Notes: generated from the sequence alone by a model not told the origin. DNA of 64,000 nt from Branchipolynoe longqiensis (GCA_030323885.1 CM059186.1:168873230-168937229), one strand, 5' to 3'. Counted from the first letter of the stretch, positions 40,465 to 51,545 are shown. Numbers and translations: made by a program.

Positions 40465-41405
40465 GGCCTCTGTGAGCACCCCATGAGACTACAATACTCT
40501 TCCCGTTCATTTCACCTGTGAGGCAGTCACACTAAACCAATATTACCAACTCTGTAACCAATACTAGGGAAGAAAGGAAGACAAGTCACAAAGATAGACA
40601 GTGAGGATGTTGTGCTTTATTGGCATCAACTCCTGCTCACCTATCAGTGACCTATCACCCTAACCCCTCACCTTCTGTCCACATAATCTCTCATTACCAC
40701 TTTAGCTGGTATAGAAAGCAGTGCCTACAGCCCATGGAACAGGAGTCCTATGGCTGTGTACACACTCAATTGGAATAGCTGAATTTTGATAGCATCAGAC
40801 AGAGTGTCTGGGGTCCTGCTCTAGAGTAGGTGTGTCTCACTCAAGAGCCAGGAGTAGAGTGATCTCTCTCCAGTGTGTCTGGAGAAGTTTCTTGAATATT
40901 TAATTAGAACGAGACTTGTGTGGTCATGATAGGCCAAAGGAGGTCAGGTGACTGGACCTCCCACAGCCAGCCAATCAGACACTCCCCTACAGACTGGTCA
41001 GTGCAACGCCCTAATATGGGGAGTTGCCACCCAACCCAGCCTGCAGGGTGTGGCCATAAGGAATGTGGTATGGCTGCTTGGCCCTGGGTCTGGTAGGGAC
41101 AGGTAGTTGTAGACAGTTACAAATAGATATATATATGTATATACCAAAAATGTCCTTTTTCTCCAATTGCATTCTTTATGAATACATAGAGGAACATTTC
41201 ATCAACCTTGAACTGCTTCTTATATCTCTTCATTAACTTTAGGCATCATGCATGAACATATATCTCACATAGTTTATATCATGTCATCATGTGGGTGGGG
41301 GGGCACCATTGCTTTTAGATTACATAACCTTCTCCCCACTCCAAAGCCCAGGAATAATAATGCTCTCTGCCAATACATAATTCTTTACCGAAAATCCGTA
41401 TATTT
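40465..41405 (+). repeat. Dispersed repeat R3, copy 2
   Basis: Starts 'tgtgagcaccccatgagact'. Very similar to copy 1 (36550-37519), with short indels, ending 'gaaaatccgtatatttttta'. Confidence 0.85.
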
Positions 41406-41789
41406 TTTAATCCAGACCATGTAATAAACATTATGGACCTGACCTCCTTGTTGTTATCCCCCTGGCATAAAAGAAAGTTTGTTTTATTTACCAACGCTGC
41501 TAGAGCACATGGAATTTTATTATCGGTTATTGGATGTCAAACATTTGGTCATTCTGACACATTTCTTTAGAGGAAACCTGCTGCTGCCACGTAGGCTACT
41601 CTTTCCGATAAGCAGCAAGGGGTCTTTTATATGCACTTTCCCACAGACAGGCCAGCACATACCACAGCCTTTGGTGAACCAGTTGTGGACCACTTGTTAT
41701 TGTCCCCGTGACCTACATGTATATATGCACATTATTTACACATGGGACTGTGCATGTGGGATAGTTGTTAACAAAATTAATATTTAAAA
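41406..41789. other. No gene seen
   Basis: Contains a ~100-codon open frame (41479-41787) with no resemblance I can name; likely chance. Confidence 0.4.
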
Positions 41790-42062
41790 AAACACAAACA
41801 CTGATAAATCAAGCAAACTCTTAGAAGGTTTACATGTTGGGCATTATACACCCAGGTGGTAAACTTGAAACATGAAAACCAAAAACTAATGATCACTAAC
41901 GCAATAAGGTGAAGGCAGTCAGGGAAATTAATTATAGGTAAGCAAGCAACTAACCAGTTGTAGGATTAACAGAATCAAAGAGGGTGGGGAGATGTCGGAG
42001 AATGCTTACAAACAGAGCAAGAACGCATGCAGTCGATAGCTACACAACAACTGAAAGTGATA
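41790..42062. repeat. Dispersed repeat, unbroken copy
   Basis: Contiguous copy of the repeat split at 25300-26640 ('agcaaactcttagaaggt', 'gagggtggggagatgtcgga'). Confidence 0.7.
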
Positions 42063-42546
42063 AAACAAGGAGAACCATGAGACTATTACCGTCTAGCGGC
42101 AAAAACAAGTCATTAGATTTAACCATGATGGGCAGCATGGCATCACCAAAGAAAAAGAAAAAGGTTTTTATGAACACTGTTTAAGTTACACTGTTCATAG
42201 TCTGTGTTATATTGAAAAAAAGTATCTCCGTTCCTCATTTCTTCATGAACGACATGGCTACTTTAATGTTTTTCTACTTTGAATAATTGTATTTCCCTAG
42301 CTGCATTCCTTGTCACCTAGCAGTCACAAAGCATACACCGAGTTGGGTTAAAGCTAATATGAGCTGACCTAAATAAACTCTTACAGTGCTTTTGTTGGCA
42401 TTGCCACCAGCTGTGTTCAGTATGTACCTTCTTTTGTGCACCTGAAATAGAAGGTTCAATGCGGGGGGTAAGTTTGAATCGCTGGTTGTCCTTTTCAGCG
42501 AGGCGGTGACCTGGTACAGAATGTCGCTTTGTGATACCAAGACCTG
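42063..42546. other. No gene seen
   Basis: AT-rich spacer; nothing recognised. Confidence 0.4.
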
Positions 42547-43346
42547 AGGCCAATTGTATGAAGCTGGGTTGGCGCTCCAAACCTGTGGTTAGCGCGGACT
42601 TCCCGGGTTAGCGGCGAAAAGTCGCAATGTATGTGCCGGGGTTAGGCAACCACCTCGAGAGTTAACGTCGCCTACACTAACACCAAGAAATATTAAGTTT
42701 AACGTTGGTGTTAGTGTTAGGTTAGGGCCAAATCTATTCAATCCTATCATATTTAACAGAATTACTTACGCAATAATTGAAATTTCATGAAATTAACCCT
42801 AAATTCGAAGCGATATTAACGAATCAGCTACATCGGCGGCGATATTAATATTGTCGAATTGACGAATGTAAACTCAACAAATTTCTGTCGCAGTGCTCGC
42901 CGGCAACAGGTGCAGCAATAGTGGTGCCGGCGAGCACTGCTATTTGACAATATCGCCGCCGATTCGGTGGCCGGGAACCAGCAGGTCTTCTCGCCTGTTG
43001 CCGGCGAGCACCACTATTTGTTTTGTGTACATTCAGCGATTTGACAATATTAATATCGCCGCCAATGTAGTGGCAGCGTTAATATCGCCTTTATCGGTTT
43101 GAATTTGCGGTTAATTTGATAAAATATCACTGTTAGAGTATGTAATTCTGTTAAATATCGTCAAATAGCGGTGCTTGCCGGCTACATGCTCAGAGGGATT
43201 TCCCAAATCTATGAATAACGCATTGGTTAGCTAACTCCGCCACGCTTTCGCCACATGCATTTCCCGTGACACATATTCCAACACCGACGTTACCTAACCA
43301 ACCGGCCGCCCTTAACACCGGACAGTTGTTCATACATTTGGCCCCA
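42547..43346. mobile_element. Fold-back element, ~800 bp, TIR GGCCAAATTGTATGAA-like
   Basis: Outer ends 'aggccaattgtatgaagctg' and inverted 'gttcatacatttggccc'. Inner arms of ~170 bp (about 42740-42905 and 42985-43165) are near inverse copies; shared words: cggcgatattaatattgtc, gtgctcgccggcaacagg. A third shorter arm copy sits in the centre. Non-coding. Confidence 0.75.
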
Positions 43347-44198
43347 GCTCTATATAGAAATTACCGCCTCAGGTAGGAGAGGGGGGGGGGGGGGGGCACT
43401 CCACCAATGGGTCAGTCAGCAGGAAGTCAGAAACACTTATTCCCTCCGAGCATTTTATACTTGCATAATGTGTTAAATATCAATATATGGATATATGTGT
43501 GTATATGCTGTATAAACCAGTATAATAAGCCGGAAGCTTCCATCTGCTGCCCAGCCCTATCTCCTCCCCCAGTCATCGACTGGAGGAGTCTACTTAACCT
43601 AGAAACTTCCATACTACTCATACTCAGATCCGGTGGGGGGCGCCACACGTCTGTGCACACACCACTGCCCCCCCCCCCCCCCCCCTACATACGCTCACTG
43701 AACCGCCGCATTTTTCGTTGGCGCTAATGAGAGCGTGTCTGTTGTAGATGTTGCAGTTGGCCGCCACAGAGTGGCCGCCATGTGTGTAAAATGTGACAGC
43801 AATCAGGCTGACAGTGGGCGTCCTGCTCCCCGCCCCCCGAATGTCGTTGGATGTGGCGGGAACGTAGAAGCCGCCAGTTCGCCCACCACGTATATATATA
43901 TATATATGAATTTCTCTCACGTCTAAATATGAGAAATTTTAAGTGTTGGCCCCGAAGTTTGTAAATGCAGGGCCCAGAAGTGGCCCAGAAGTTCCCTGGG
44001 TGGGGAGTTGTGGGATGTGGCCCTGCCATTTGAAGAGTGGGGGGAGGGTCCAACCCAGCCCACCACAAGGGTGGGGGGTGGGGTGGGGAGGGGAGTAAGC
44101 CAATCACTACTCCCTGATTATTACATGTGATAAGGGACTTATCACTGTCCATATAGACCTATTTCAGATGACGTCAGCATAGGTATCTAGGTCAATGC
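43347..44198. other. No gene recognised; G, C and TA tracts
   Basis: G run 43381-43396, C run ~43669-43685, (TA)n near 43891-43907. A GC-rich patch (43735-43885) has open frames on both strands (plus-strand 43735-43926), without recognisable domains. Confidence 0.4.
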
Positions 44199-44481
44199 GC
44201 ATGCTGTTTGGCTGCAGACGACACACTGTCACACTGCAAAGTCAATGGCTATGACAGTATGAGCAATCTTCATCCAGAAAAAGTGAAATATTTCTAAAAC
44301 CCCACCACCTAGACACAAACCGATTGGAACACATATAGTAAACATATTCAAAGAACAAATTATATTAATATTTTACGGTTAGGGTTCTGCATTTCTATTA
44401 ATTTTGAATAAAATAGATGCTTTGCACTGCACGTACCGGCAAACTCAATGCATTGTCAATGGCCGTGAGCAATCTTGAACA

Positions 44482-44503
44482 TCTCCTGCCTGATTTCAAA
44501 CTT
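44482..44503 (+). repeat. Split direct repeat A1 (22 bp visible)
   Basis: tctcctgcctgatttcaaac plus tt, identical to 49469-49490 inside A2. The rest of A2 has no 5' counterpart. Confidence 0.65.
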
Positions 44504-44620
44504 GCAACACAGTCTACGAGCTACCTGTGTTGCCTGTTCTACCTGTTGTCCACGAATCGGACGACTGCACCTGTGTGTCGACCTGTGCGTGTCGGTTGGA
44601 CAATATTGGAGGAACGATCG

Positions 44621-44865
44621 TTTCACACGGAAGACGGTATCGTGATCTAACTGATACTCGACAGTCGCTTGAATGACGACTTTTCACACGGATGACGGTA
44701 TCGTGATCTAACTGATACTCGACAGTCGCTTGAATGACGACTTTTCACACGCATGACGGTATCGTGATCTAACTGATACTCGACGGTCGCTTGAATGACG
44801 ACTTTTCACACGGATGACGGTATCGTGCTTTAAACTAATACTCGACGGTCGCTTTGATCATCAAC
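44621..44865 (+). repeat. Four 61-bp tandem units in the retroelement leader
   Basis: Unit starts tttcacacggatgacggtat at 44621, 44682, 44743 and 44804, then cgtgatctaactgatactcg. The fourth copy is diverged. Lies between A1 and gag. Confidence 0.9.
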
Positions 44866-45191
44866 CGTTTTTTGTTTCTGCTGAGTGTGTCGATTATTTG
44901 TCGATTCTCCAAGACTGTGACTGGAAGTGTCATGATCATGAGAACATTCTGATCCGAATCTAGCAGTTATACTGTTAGTAACCTATACTTTTTGAATTCG
45001 TATAACGGCTAACGGTTCTGTGTGTCGATAAAGGGATCGACAAGATGACCGTACTTTGCAAAAGTTAATATCACCCATACAGTTTTCTCGATATTTCTTG
45101 ATGGAAATTCGTTTGTGCATTATATATTTCTCAACGGTCGTTACTGATTCGGACCGTAGTACGGCCAGGAACGGCCCTTAGTACGGACCGT

Positions 45192-46115
45192 ATGATGCCA
45201 GGTACGGGCTACTGCACTGACTGTGGCGTTCCACATGATAAATACGACCAAGGTACCTGCGACCGGAGAAGCATTGCCATGCTCACCTGTAACATTGGGA
45301 TGTCCACGCGTACCGGTAAAGCTTCAGCGAAGGCTTCGAGATCGGCAGTCGACAAAGATACAGTCGACATTGAGTCGACTACGACAGCTATGAGGGGCCT
45401 TACGCTGGTCGAGGGCGAGAAGAACGCGAGGGAAACGATCAACACACTTAAGGCCGAGATGCGAGTGGCCGACCTAGAGGATGAGCTGGAGGAGCTCAGG
45501 TCAGAACGTGAAAGGAGACGGACGACGCACCGGACGACAATCAAGCTGGACGGCGGACGACGGGACTACATCCACCCACCCACGGACGACCGTTTGCAGA
45601 CGGACGACTGCAGACGGACGACGAACTTGATGCTCCCACCACCTTCCTGGACACGGGGAAGCGACCGGGACGACAGGCACTCTACCTTCGGGCGATCACG
45701 TCGAGAGGGTCGAGTAGAAGGAGAAGACACTCATCACGTTCAAGCAGCGATGGCAGCTCTTCAAGACGCAGGCGAAGTAAGTGGTCACTTCGGAAGAGAA
45801 GACCACTACAAGGACATCGCCCACGTGGATCACGTACTTGCAATCCGCAAGCTGGGTGAGAGGATCGGGTTTGCGGCCTTCTCGAAGATGCACCAGGATG
45901 AAAGTATTGAACATTATGGGCCTCACAACATGAAGCGCAAGAAAGCCGGACCCTGGAACTGCAGTGCGGGGAAGCAGTCGCCTGGCAGGGCAGCGCGTAA
46001 GGCATGCTACGCATGGAACAGCAACACTGGATGCGGGCAGTCAGAGTGTCGATTTTCTCACACATGTTCGTTTTGTGGATCTAGAGCACACACCCGCCAG
46101 AAGTGCAAGGATTGA
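45192..46115 (+). CDS. Gag-like protein of the tyrosine-recombinase element
   Basis: 307 codons. Residues ~92-112 form an acidic/basic coiled-coil (ADLEDELEELRSERERRR). The middle is low-complexity and Arg/Asp-rich. The C-terminus has two zinc-binding motifs: C-x8-C-x4-C-x3-H (CYAWNSNTGC, then GQSECRFSH) followed by C-x2-C-x4-H-x4-C (CSFCGSRAHTRQKC), typical of Gag-like proteins of DIRS/Ngaro retroelements. Start: two adjacent Met codons (45192, 45195); either could serve. Pol follows 51 bp downstream in another frame. Presumed role is RNA packaging. The same finger layout, diverged, is found in the GC-rich element's Gag (12521-13921). Confidence 0.8.
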   Translation: MMPGTGYCTDCGVPHDKYDQGTCDRRSIAMLTCNIGMSTRTGKASAKASRSAVDKDTVDIESTTTAMRGLTLVEGEKNARETINTLKAEMRVADLEDELEELRSERERRRTTHRTTIKLDGGRRDYIHPPTDDRLQTDDCRRTTNLMLPPPSWTRGSDRDDRHSTFGRSRREGRVEGEDTHHVQAAMAALQDAGEVSGHFGREDHYKDIAHVDHVLAIRKLGERIGFAAFSKMHQDESIEHYGPHNMKRKKAGPWNCSAGKQSPGRAARKACYAWNSNTGCGQSECRFSHTCSFCGSRAHTRQKCKD

Positions 46116-46166
46116 CTCGGGAGCGTTGAGGTTTCAAAAACTGCTACAGCTGATGCGGGTCACGAT

Positions 46167-48341
46167 TTGCCCGTCTTCAATGATAACGGCCCGCGGGGCA
46201 CCATGCCTGGCCTCTTGAACAATGATTCTGTTATCACTGATTTTCCCATTGACTATCCTGACTGTTCTGTTGATGCGCCTAACCTAACCGATACTGATGT
46301 GCCTGATTCGTTCCCCATTGATAATGATCACCATATTGCTGTTGAATCTTATGTTTCAGCTGGGGTTGAGGCAGTTGGTCTGGGAGAGGTTAGGGAAAGC
46401 CGGATGCAGGGGGGAGCATTGGGTGCTGGATTGCGCTGGTTGCAACCAGCGGGTTCCAGTCGGGACGATCGCTTGTTTGTAGAGCAAGGCGATCTTGGTA
46501 GGCTACTAGTTCGCGTTAGGGAACGGGATGGGGAGCCTCCCGTGACGATTAAGGTCACCAACGAGTGTGTCGGTGGTTCCTGCGAATGCGTCTATAAAAT
46601 TGTCGGTGTCGCTACTCAGCTTAGACCTTGTAGAATCTTTGCTGAGCTTTTTTTGCGGGGCGACACCGACCCCGATTGGTTGTACATCATGATCGGAGTT
46701 ATGTTCGGTTTCCGGGTAGTTAATCCCGCATTTTCTGCTAGCTACGTTCCAACGAAGACTCGCAGGAAGTCAGCCTGGGAGAGTTGCATTATTGACAAGA
46801 AGTTTCGGGAGGAGGAAAGAGATGGTTACATCTCCGTCATAAGTGTTCCCGCCTCATGTACTGATGATGCATTTGTCGTCCCCAAGGATGATGGCGGCGG
46901 GCGGGTGGTCATCGATTGTAGTATTCCTGCCGATGTTTCTGTCAATAATTTCACTGATCAAGTCTGCCAAAAATGTTCATACAAAAGTCTGGATGACGTA
47001 ACAGACATGTTGGAATGTGGTGACACTCTTGGAACCGTCGACATTAAGGACGCATATCGGGCTGTCTCGATCCACCCCAAGGACCAGAAATGCCAGGGTC
47101 TCCGATACAAGAGACCTGGTGATCTTAACTTTACTTACTTTCTTGATAACCGACTCAGCATGGGCCTTTCATCAAGCCCGTACATTGTCTCCAAAATTTC
47201 TGATTTTGTCGTTAGATGCTGTGTACGGGAGGGACTCGATCGAGTAGTTAACTACTTAGACGACTTTTGTGTCATGGGGGGCACTAGGCTCGAGGTCGAG
47301 GGGGCCCAGATGAAACTAATAGCGATCCTTAGAAGGATCGGGTTTTTTGTGAGTTTCAAGAAGGTAAGCAAAGCCGACACCAGGGCCCGGTTCCTCGGGA
47401 TTGATGTAGATTCCTTGAGTCTAGAGCTCAGTCTACCCGCGGACAAGCTAGCAAAGACAATAGAAGTCCGTCATAGGCGCTGTGGACGTAGGAAAGCTTC
47501 CAAAAAAGAACTGGAACGGGTTGGTGGCCTCCTTGCCCACTGCTCTAAGGTCATTAGAGGCGGTAGAACATTCACTAGATGTATCTATGACTTAATGGCC
47601 AAGCTGAAACAACCTTACCATAGAGCCCGTTTAAACAAGGGAATAAGGGATGACATAGATTGGTGGTTAAACTTTGCTAGTCTATTTAACGGCAAGGCCA
47701 GGATCTTGGGGAAGTTTGCCCCGGTGATATCAACCTATAGCGACCCATCTAACTGGGGGTTCGGGGCTATCCATGGCCACGACTGGTTAGTTGGCTCCTT
47801 CGTCGACGGAGCCAGCAGACTTCTCGAGGCCTACGCCGGCCACCACCACCTCATCCCTCCTTCGGACGTTGGTTCGTCACACATCAACGTTCAGGAAATG
47901 TGGGCGGTCTATGCGGCCTGCCTTCGTTGGGGTGCTGGCTGGGCCAACAGCACTGTTATGATCGTGACCGATAGTGCTGTGGTTCAGGCAGCGCTGAACA
48001 CGGGCAGGTCCAGATGCAAGGGGATCATGTTTTTCCTCTGCAGATTATTCTGGCTGGCAGTTGAAAATAATTTTGTGTTTAGCTCGGTTTATATACGGAG
48101 TAGCTTAAACGTGATTTGTGACTCCCTAAGTAGGTTAAATGAGGATGATAGCGCTGAGAGGATTAGGGCTGTGGACGTCACTGGTTCGCTCTGCTGTAGC
48201 CAGGTCTTTGATGCCTCGTTTGTCTCTTGCAGGGATAGCGGCGGTAAAGAGCGAGCAGCAGGAATACCAGCGCTAGTTCTACTCCAAGAACTCGGCCATC
48301 GCAAGAGGGGTGCAAATTCGGAAATATTTAGAATATGCTGA
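46167..48341 (+). CDS. Reverse transcriptase-RNase H of the tyrosine-recombinase element
   Basis: 724 codons. An acidic N-terminal ~100 residues is followed by RT: first catalytic Asp in TVDIKDAYRAVSIHP (~residue 290-304), SMGLSSSPYIVSK (~332) and the YLDDF catalytic motif (~362). RNase H from ~520: YSDPSNWGFGAI (~524), NVQEMWAVYAA (~573), IVTDSAVVQAAL (~598) and CDSLSR (~651), i.e. the D-E-D-D set. Length and order fit DIRS/Ngaro Pol. The C-terminal end overlaps the recombinase frame. No integrase or protease is present, as expected of this group. Function: copying the element RNA into DNA. Confidence 0.9.
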   Translation: MPVFNDNGPRGTMPGLLNNDSVITDFPIDYPDCSVDAPNLTDTDVPDSFPIDNDHHIAVESYVSAGVEAVGLGEVRESRMQGGALGAGLRWLQPAGSSRDDRLFVEQGDLGRLLVRVRERDGEPPVTIKVTNECVGGSCECVYKIVGVATQLRPCRIFAELFLRGDTDPDWLYIMIGVMFGFRVVNPAFSASYVPTKTRRKSAWESCIIDKKFREEERDGYISVISVPASCTDDAFVVPKDDGGGRVVIDCSIPADVSVNNFTDQVCQKCSYKSLDDVTDMLECGDTLGTVDIKDAYRAVSIHPKDQKCQGLRYKRPGDLNFTYFLDNRLSMGLSSSPYIVSKISDFVVRCCVREGLDRVVNYLDDFCVMGGTRLEVEGAQMKLIAILRRIGFFVSFKKVSKADTRARFLGIDVDSLSLELSLPADKLAKTIEVRHRRCGRRKASKKELERVGGLLAHCSKVIRGGRTFTRCIYDLMAKLKQPYHRARLNKGIRDDIDWWLNFASLFNGKARILGKFAPVISTYSDPSNWGFGAIHGHDWLVGSFVDGASRLLEAYAGHHHLIPPSDVGSSHINVQEMWAVYAACLRWGAGWANSTVMIVTDSAVVQAALNTGRSRCKGIMFFLCRLFWLAVENNFVFSSVYIRSSLNVICDSLSRLNEDDSAERIRAVDVTGSLCCSQVFDASFVSCRDSGGKERAAGIPALVLLQELGHRKRGANSEIFRIC

Positions 48342-49266
48342 CTTGTTTAATTCCTCGAGGGCGCCTATCCCTTGCTCCGGTGAGCAGGTTGCCCTCTATG
48401 CTTCGTGGCTGGCCCGTTCGATGAAATATAGATCTATCCTCAACTACTTGAGCGGCCTAAATTATTTTTTAAGGCTGAACGACGAGCCCCCCTATCGACT
48501 ACAAGGGTTTTGTTCTGTCTTCTACTTTGAAGGGGATCCGTAGGGTCAAGGGCGATGCACCTCGCCGGGCGATGCCGCTGCTACCGCACATGTTGCGGAA
48601 GATTTTTTCTCTCCTCACAAACAACCCTGGCCACATAGCATGGAGGGCGGCGGATCTCTGTTCCTTCAGGGGCATCCTGCGCAAATTGCAGGTTACTATG
48701 TCAGACTCCACTCTCCTCAGATCTGACTTCATATTCCATGACTGGGGGATGCTCCTGACGGTTCGCCGTTCTAAGACAATTCAATTCAGTGAACGGGTGC
48801 TGGAGATCCCGATCGCTAGGTGCTGCGACAACATTGTCTGCACGGTCCACTGGACTGAGATTCATTTCAACCAGATCAGGGCGGACCGATCTGCTCCTGC
48901 TTTCCGTATCCCATGTTTGGGTGGGCTCTCCTGTCCTCTTCCTTATCACGTTTACCAGGAGACCCTTAAAAATGTTGCCACCAGGGCAGGGTTTGACACT
49001 TCCACCCTCTCGTCCCACTCCCTTAGGAGGGGAGGCTGCACCTTTCTGTCTATGTGCGGGGCTACAATTGAAGAGCTAAAAGTCAGGGGGATTGGGCCTC
49101 TGAGACAGTTTACAGCTACTTAAAGACCCCCCTTGGGACTCAGATAGTTAATGACTTGAGGGTGGTCGTGGCACTCTGCTCGGATGAGTCGTGCGTTGGG
49201 TTGGGGGAGACGCTTAGGCATTCTCCTTTGGCCTGTTTATTGTGCTATGCCCTAGATGCTCAATAA
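48310..49266 (+). pseudogene. Tyrosine recombinase of the retroelement, two frameshifts
   Basis: Three consecutive frames. First (48310-~48510): RKYLEYADLF, SGEQVALYASWLA, YLSGLNYFLRL, the N-terminal SAM-like domain. Second (~48512-~49090): catalytic domain with the first Arg in GILRKLQV, then TVRRSKTIQF and the H-x-x-R motif in SSHSLRRGG. Third (~49090-49266): ASETVYSYLK with the likely nucleophile Tyr at 49111-49113, ending at the TAA 49264-49266. The breaks are single-base, one near gggtttt (48505-48511) and one at a G5 run (49086-49090). All catalytic residues are present but not in one frame. The gene's last codons lie within direct repeat B1. Role: integrates circular cDNA by site-specific strand exchange, without target duplication. 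Confidence 0.85.
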
Positions 49267-49321
49267 AAGTGTCCGACCCAACACTCGTCTCTATTCTTCC
49301 TTCTTACATAGCCCTACTTTA
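49231..49321 (+). repeat. Split direct repeat B1
   Basis: gcctgtttattgtgctatgc ... 'cttacatagccctactttat', with aataaa (49262-49267) right at the recombinase stop codon. Matches B2 with about four changes in 91 bp. Confidence 0.9.
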
Positions 49322-49500
49322 TGGGATGTATAATTAATTATGCAGATATAAATAGACGGAGTGTTATTATTATTTATTATATCGTATACTTTCGTTACAC
49401 ATATTATTGTCCAATCGCTTGCCGGCTGCGAGCACCACGGCCGGGCATTTGCCGCACCGGACAGTCAGTCTCCTGCCTGATTTCAAACTTTTACCGGTAT
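49322..49500 (+). repeat. A2 region between B1 and B2
   Basis: ~179 bp, contains 'gatataaatagacggag' (TATA-like) and the 22 bp shared with A1. Probably the 5' promoter part. Confidence 0.7.
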
Positions 49501-49591
49501 GCCTGTTTATTGTGCTATGCCCTAGATGCTCAATAAAAGTGTCTGACCCAACACTCGTCTCTACCCTTCCTTCTTACATAGCCCTAGTTTA
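49501..49591 (+). repeat. Split direct repeat B2
   Basis: Second copy of B1, ending at the junction with the host tandem-unit repeat. Confidence 0.9.
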
Positions 49592-50126
49592 TATTAAATA
49601 TATAAGGTTAGGGTTCTGCATTTCTATTAGTTTTGAATAAAATAGACGTTTTGCACTGCACGTACCAGCACACTCAATGCATTGTCAGTTGTCGTGAGCA
49701 ATCTTCATACAGAAAAAGTGAAATATCCCTAAATCCACACCACCTAGAAAGAAACCGATTGGAATACATATAGAAAACATATTCAAAGAACAGATTATAT
49801 TAAATTTATAAGGTTTGGGTTCTGTATTTCTATTAATTTGGAATAAAATAGACATTTTGCACTGTGCATACCAGCAAACTCAATGCATTGTCAATGGCCG
49901 TGAGCAATCTTCATTCAGAAAAACTGAAATATCTCTAAAACTACACAACCTAGAAACAAACCGCTTGGAACACATATAGTAAACATATTCAATGAACAGA
50001 TTATATTAAATTTATATGGTTAGGGTTCTGCATTTCTATTAATTTTGAATAAAATAAACCTTTTACACTGCACATACCGGCAAACTCAATAGCAATGTGC
50101 CTTCGTTCTGCAGCCAAGCTGCATGC

Positions 50127-50614
50127 ACATACACAATGTTTATAAACATTGAAAGGGGTCTATATATACAAGTATATGTATATACATATATATACTTGTA
50201 TATATACATATCTCATATGTATACATATTATAATATGTAATAATCATATATGTATATATATGTACACCCATATATAGAATGTATAATTTAGTATGCGTAT
50301 ATAAAAGGGGCGGAGCTCTAACCTAATAATTATGATTATTGTTATTTATTATTACTTCTCGACTGAGGTTCTGTATTCGGATCATTGTCTTTGCAAATAG
50401 TTTTTTTTTTTTTTTTAATTCACCTCTACTCACAGTATGGATGGATGACAATTATGATTAAATTTTAGCAAAATCTGCTTTAAACTGCAAATAAGAAGTG
50501 AAACCCGTGGTTACAGCGTCTAGTATGTATCTATGTTGAAGTAGAATTAATTAAATGGGGGAGAATACAAAAGTCAACCCACAAGATGGTGGCTACTGAA
50601 TGATCTCGATTTCA
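50127..50614. other. AT-rich near-palindrome and A2-like sequence; no gene
   Basis: ~50160-50215 is a nearly perfect TA-rich palindrome around 'gtatatacatat'. 50279-50370 resembles A2 ('gtataatttagtatgcgtat', ataaaaggggcggag, 'attattgttatttattatta'), possibly a remnant of a related element. T run 50400-50416. Confidence 0.5.
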
Positions 50615-50931
50615 ATCAAATTTTCAAAACCAAAACATGTATCTCAATTTGATTCTACATATCTAACTTAAATACTGGTGCACTTGTTAAACATTTGTCA
50701 CCACATAGAAGGGAATACTGAGGCAATTTAATAGAACCTATTACTGCAGAAACCTATAGTGTCAGAGTTTTGGCAAAACTAATTTTGCTTGCTTGCACTT
50801 CAAATATCTCAAAAGTTAGCTATTAAAAATAAAAGTTACTTCAAGTGAAAGTAGGGTAGATTATAACGTTCACCTTAATACGTTTATCTCAGAAAATGAC
50901 AGAAACTCAAAACCTATCGGACTATGCAACT
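50615..50931. mobile_element. MITE1 copy, one end missing
   Basis: Right end 'atcggactatgcaact' before TTAA (50932-50935). Interior MITE1 words; the left TIR is absent. Confidence 0.75.
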
Positions 50932-50935
50932 TTAA

Positions 50936-51235
50936 GGTTTACATGATTTAATCAATGTATTCACACCAAGTGTAGCGAGCTAATATAGCGAAGTATATGA
51001 AGGATATCTTTTAAGAATAAGTGAGTATTTAGCATATTAGATTGCAAAATCATGTAGTTATTGCCATAACCTAGCCTCCTGACACTTTTTCTAATGGGTT
51101 GCTTAGCACTTTAGCAGCCCTGTCACAGAGACAGTGTCGTGGGAGTAGCTGCGGTAGTGAGGTTAGGAGAAGGGTATTTGTCTAGTTGGCTGCACACCTC
51201 ACTATCAAAGCCAATGTATATACATATATACATAG
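50936..51235. other. No gene seen
   Basis: ~300 bp spacer, nothing recognised. Confidence 0.4.
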
Positions 51236-51545
51236 TTGTTGGAGTTTAATGTCCTGCAACATCTAAAGTCATATCAGGATGGGTACCGACTTGTGACAGT
51301 GTGCAATCTTGGCGATTTTATAGTGCTGCCCTACTGGGAAATCAGGCCACCAGCACCATGACCCCAATATCCCACTCAGTCACATTATCCTGACACTGAG
51401 CTAACCAGTCCTTACCTTATCATATTAATGCCGACCGCCAGGCTAGGAAGCAACAAGTATAAATTTTATAAGTCATTGGTTTGACTCGACTGGGAACTGA
51501 ACTCCCCATCTCCCACACCCGAGGCCCGACCTGTGCCGATTCAGC
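51236..51545 (-). mobile_element. SINE S1
   Basis: Begins gttggagtttaatgtcctgc and ends at a degenerate tRNA-like head (gaactgaactccccatct, 'gattcagccgcag'). Confidence 0.85.

Larger units (their letters stand above)
44477..49591 (+). mobile_element. Ngaro/DIRS-type tyrosine-recombinase retroelement
   Basis: Gag, RT-RNase H and tyrosine recombinase in that order, followed by B1 (49231-49321), A2 (49322-49500) and B2 (49501-49591). No integrase, no LTRs, no methyltransferase domain: this combination and the split direct repeats fit Ngaro better than DIRS1 or PAT. Only 22 bp of A (44482-44503) are found at the 5' end, so A1 is short or truncated. Inserted into the tandem-unit TIR element with no visible duplication. 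The recombinase has two frameshifts. Confidence 0.85.
44199..50126. mobile_element. TIR element of ~207-bp tandem units, interrupted by a retroelement
   Basis: Ends 'gcatgctgtttggctgcag' and inverted 'ctgcagccaagctgcatgc'. Left part to 44476 and right part from 49592 consist of the ~207-bp unit (anchors 'ggccgtgagcaatctt', 'acacatatag', 'aggttagggttctgcatttc'), three copies on the right. Same unit as in 1496-1994, though the outer TIRs differ. Confidence 0.7.

Noticed and set aside
41479..41787. ~100-codon plus-strand frame
   Set aside because: Single frame in AT-rich spacer with no domain or splice context.
43735..43926. Possible GC-rich exon
   Set aside because: Frames are open on both strands and run into a TA microsatellite; no splice signals that convince.
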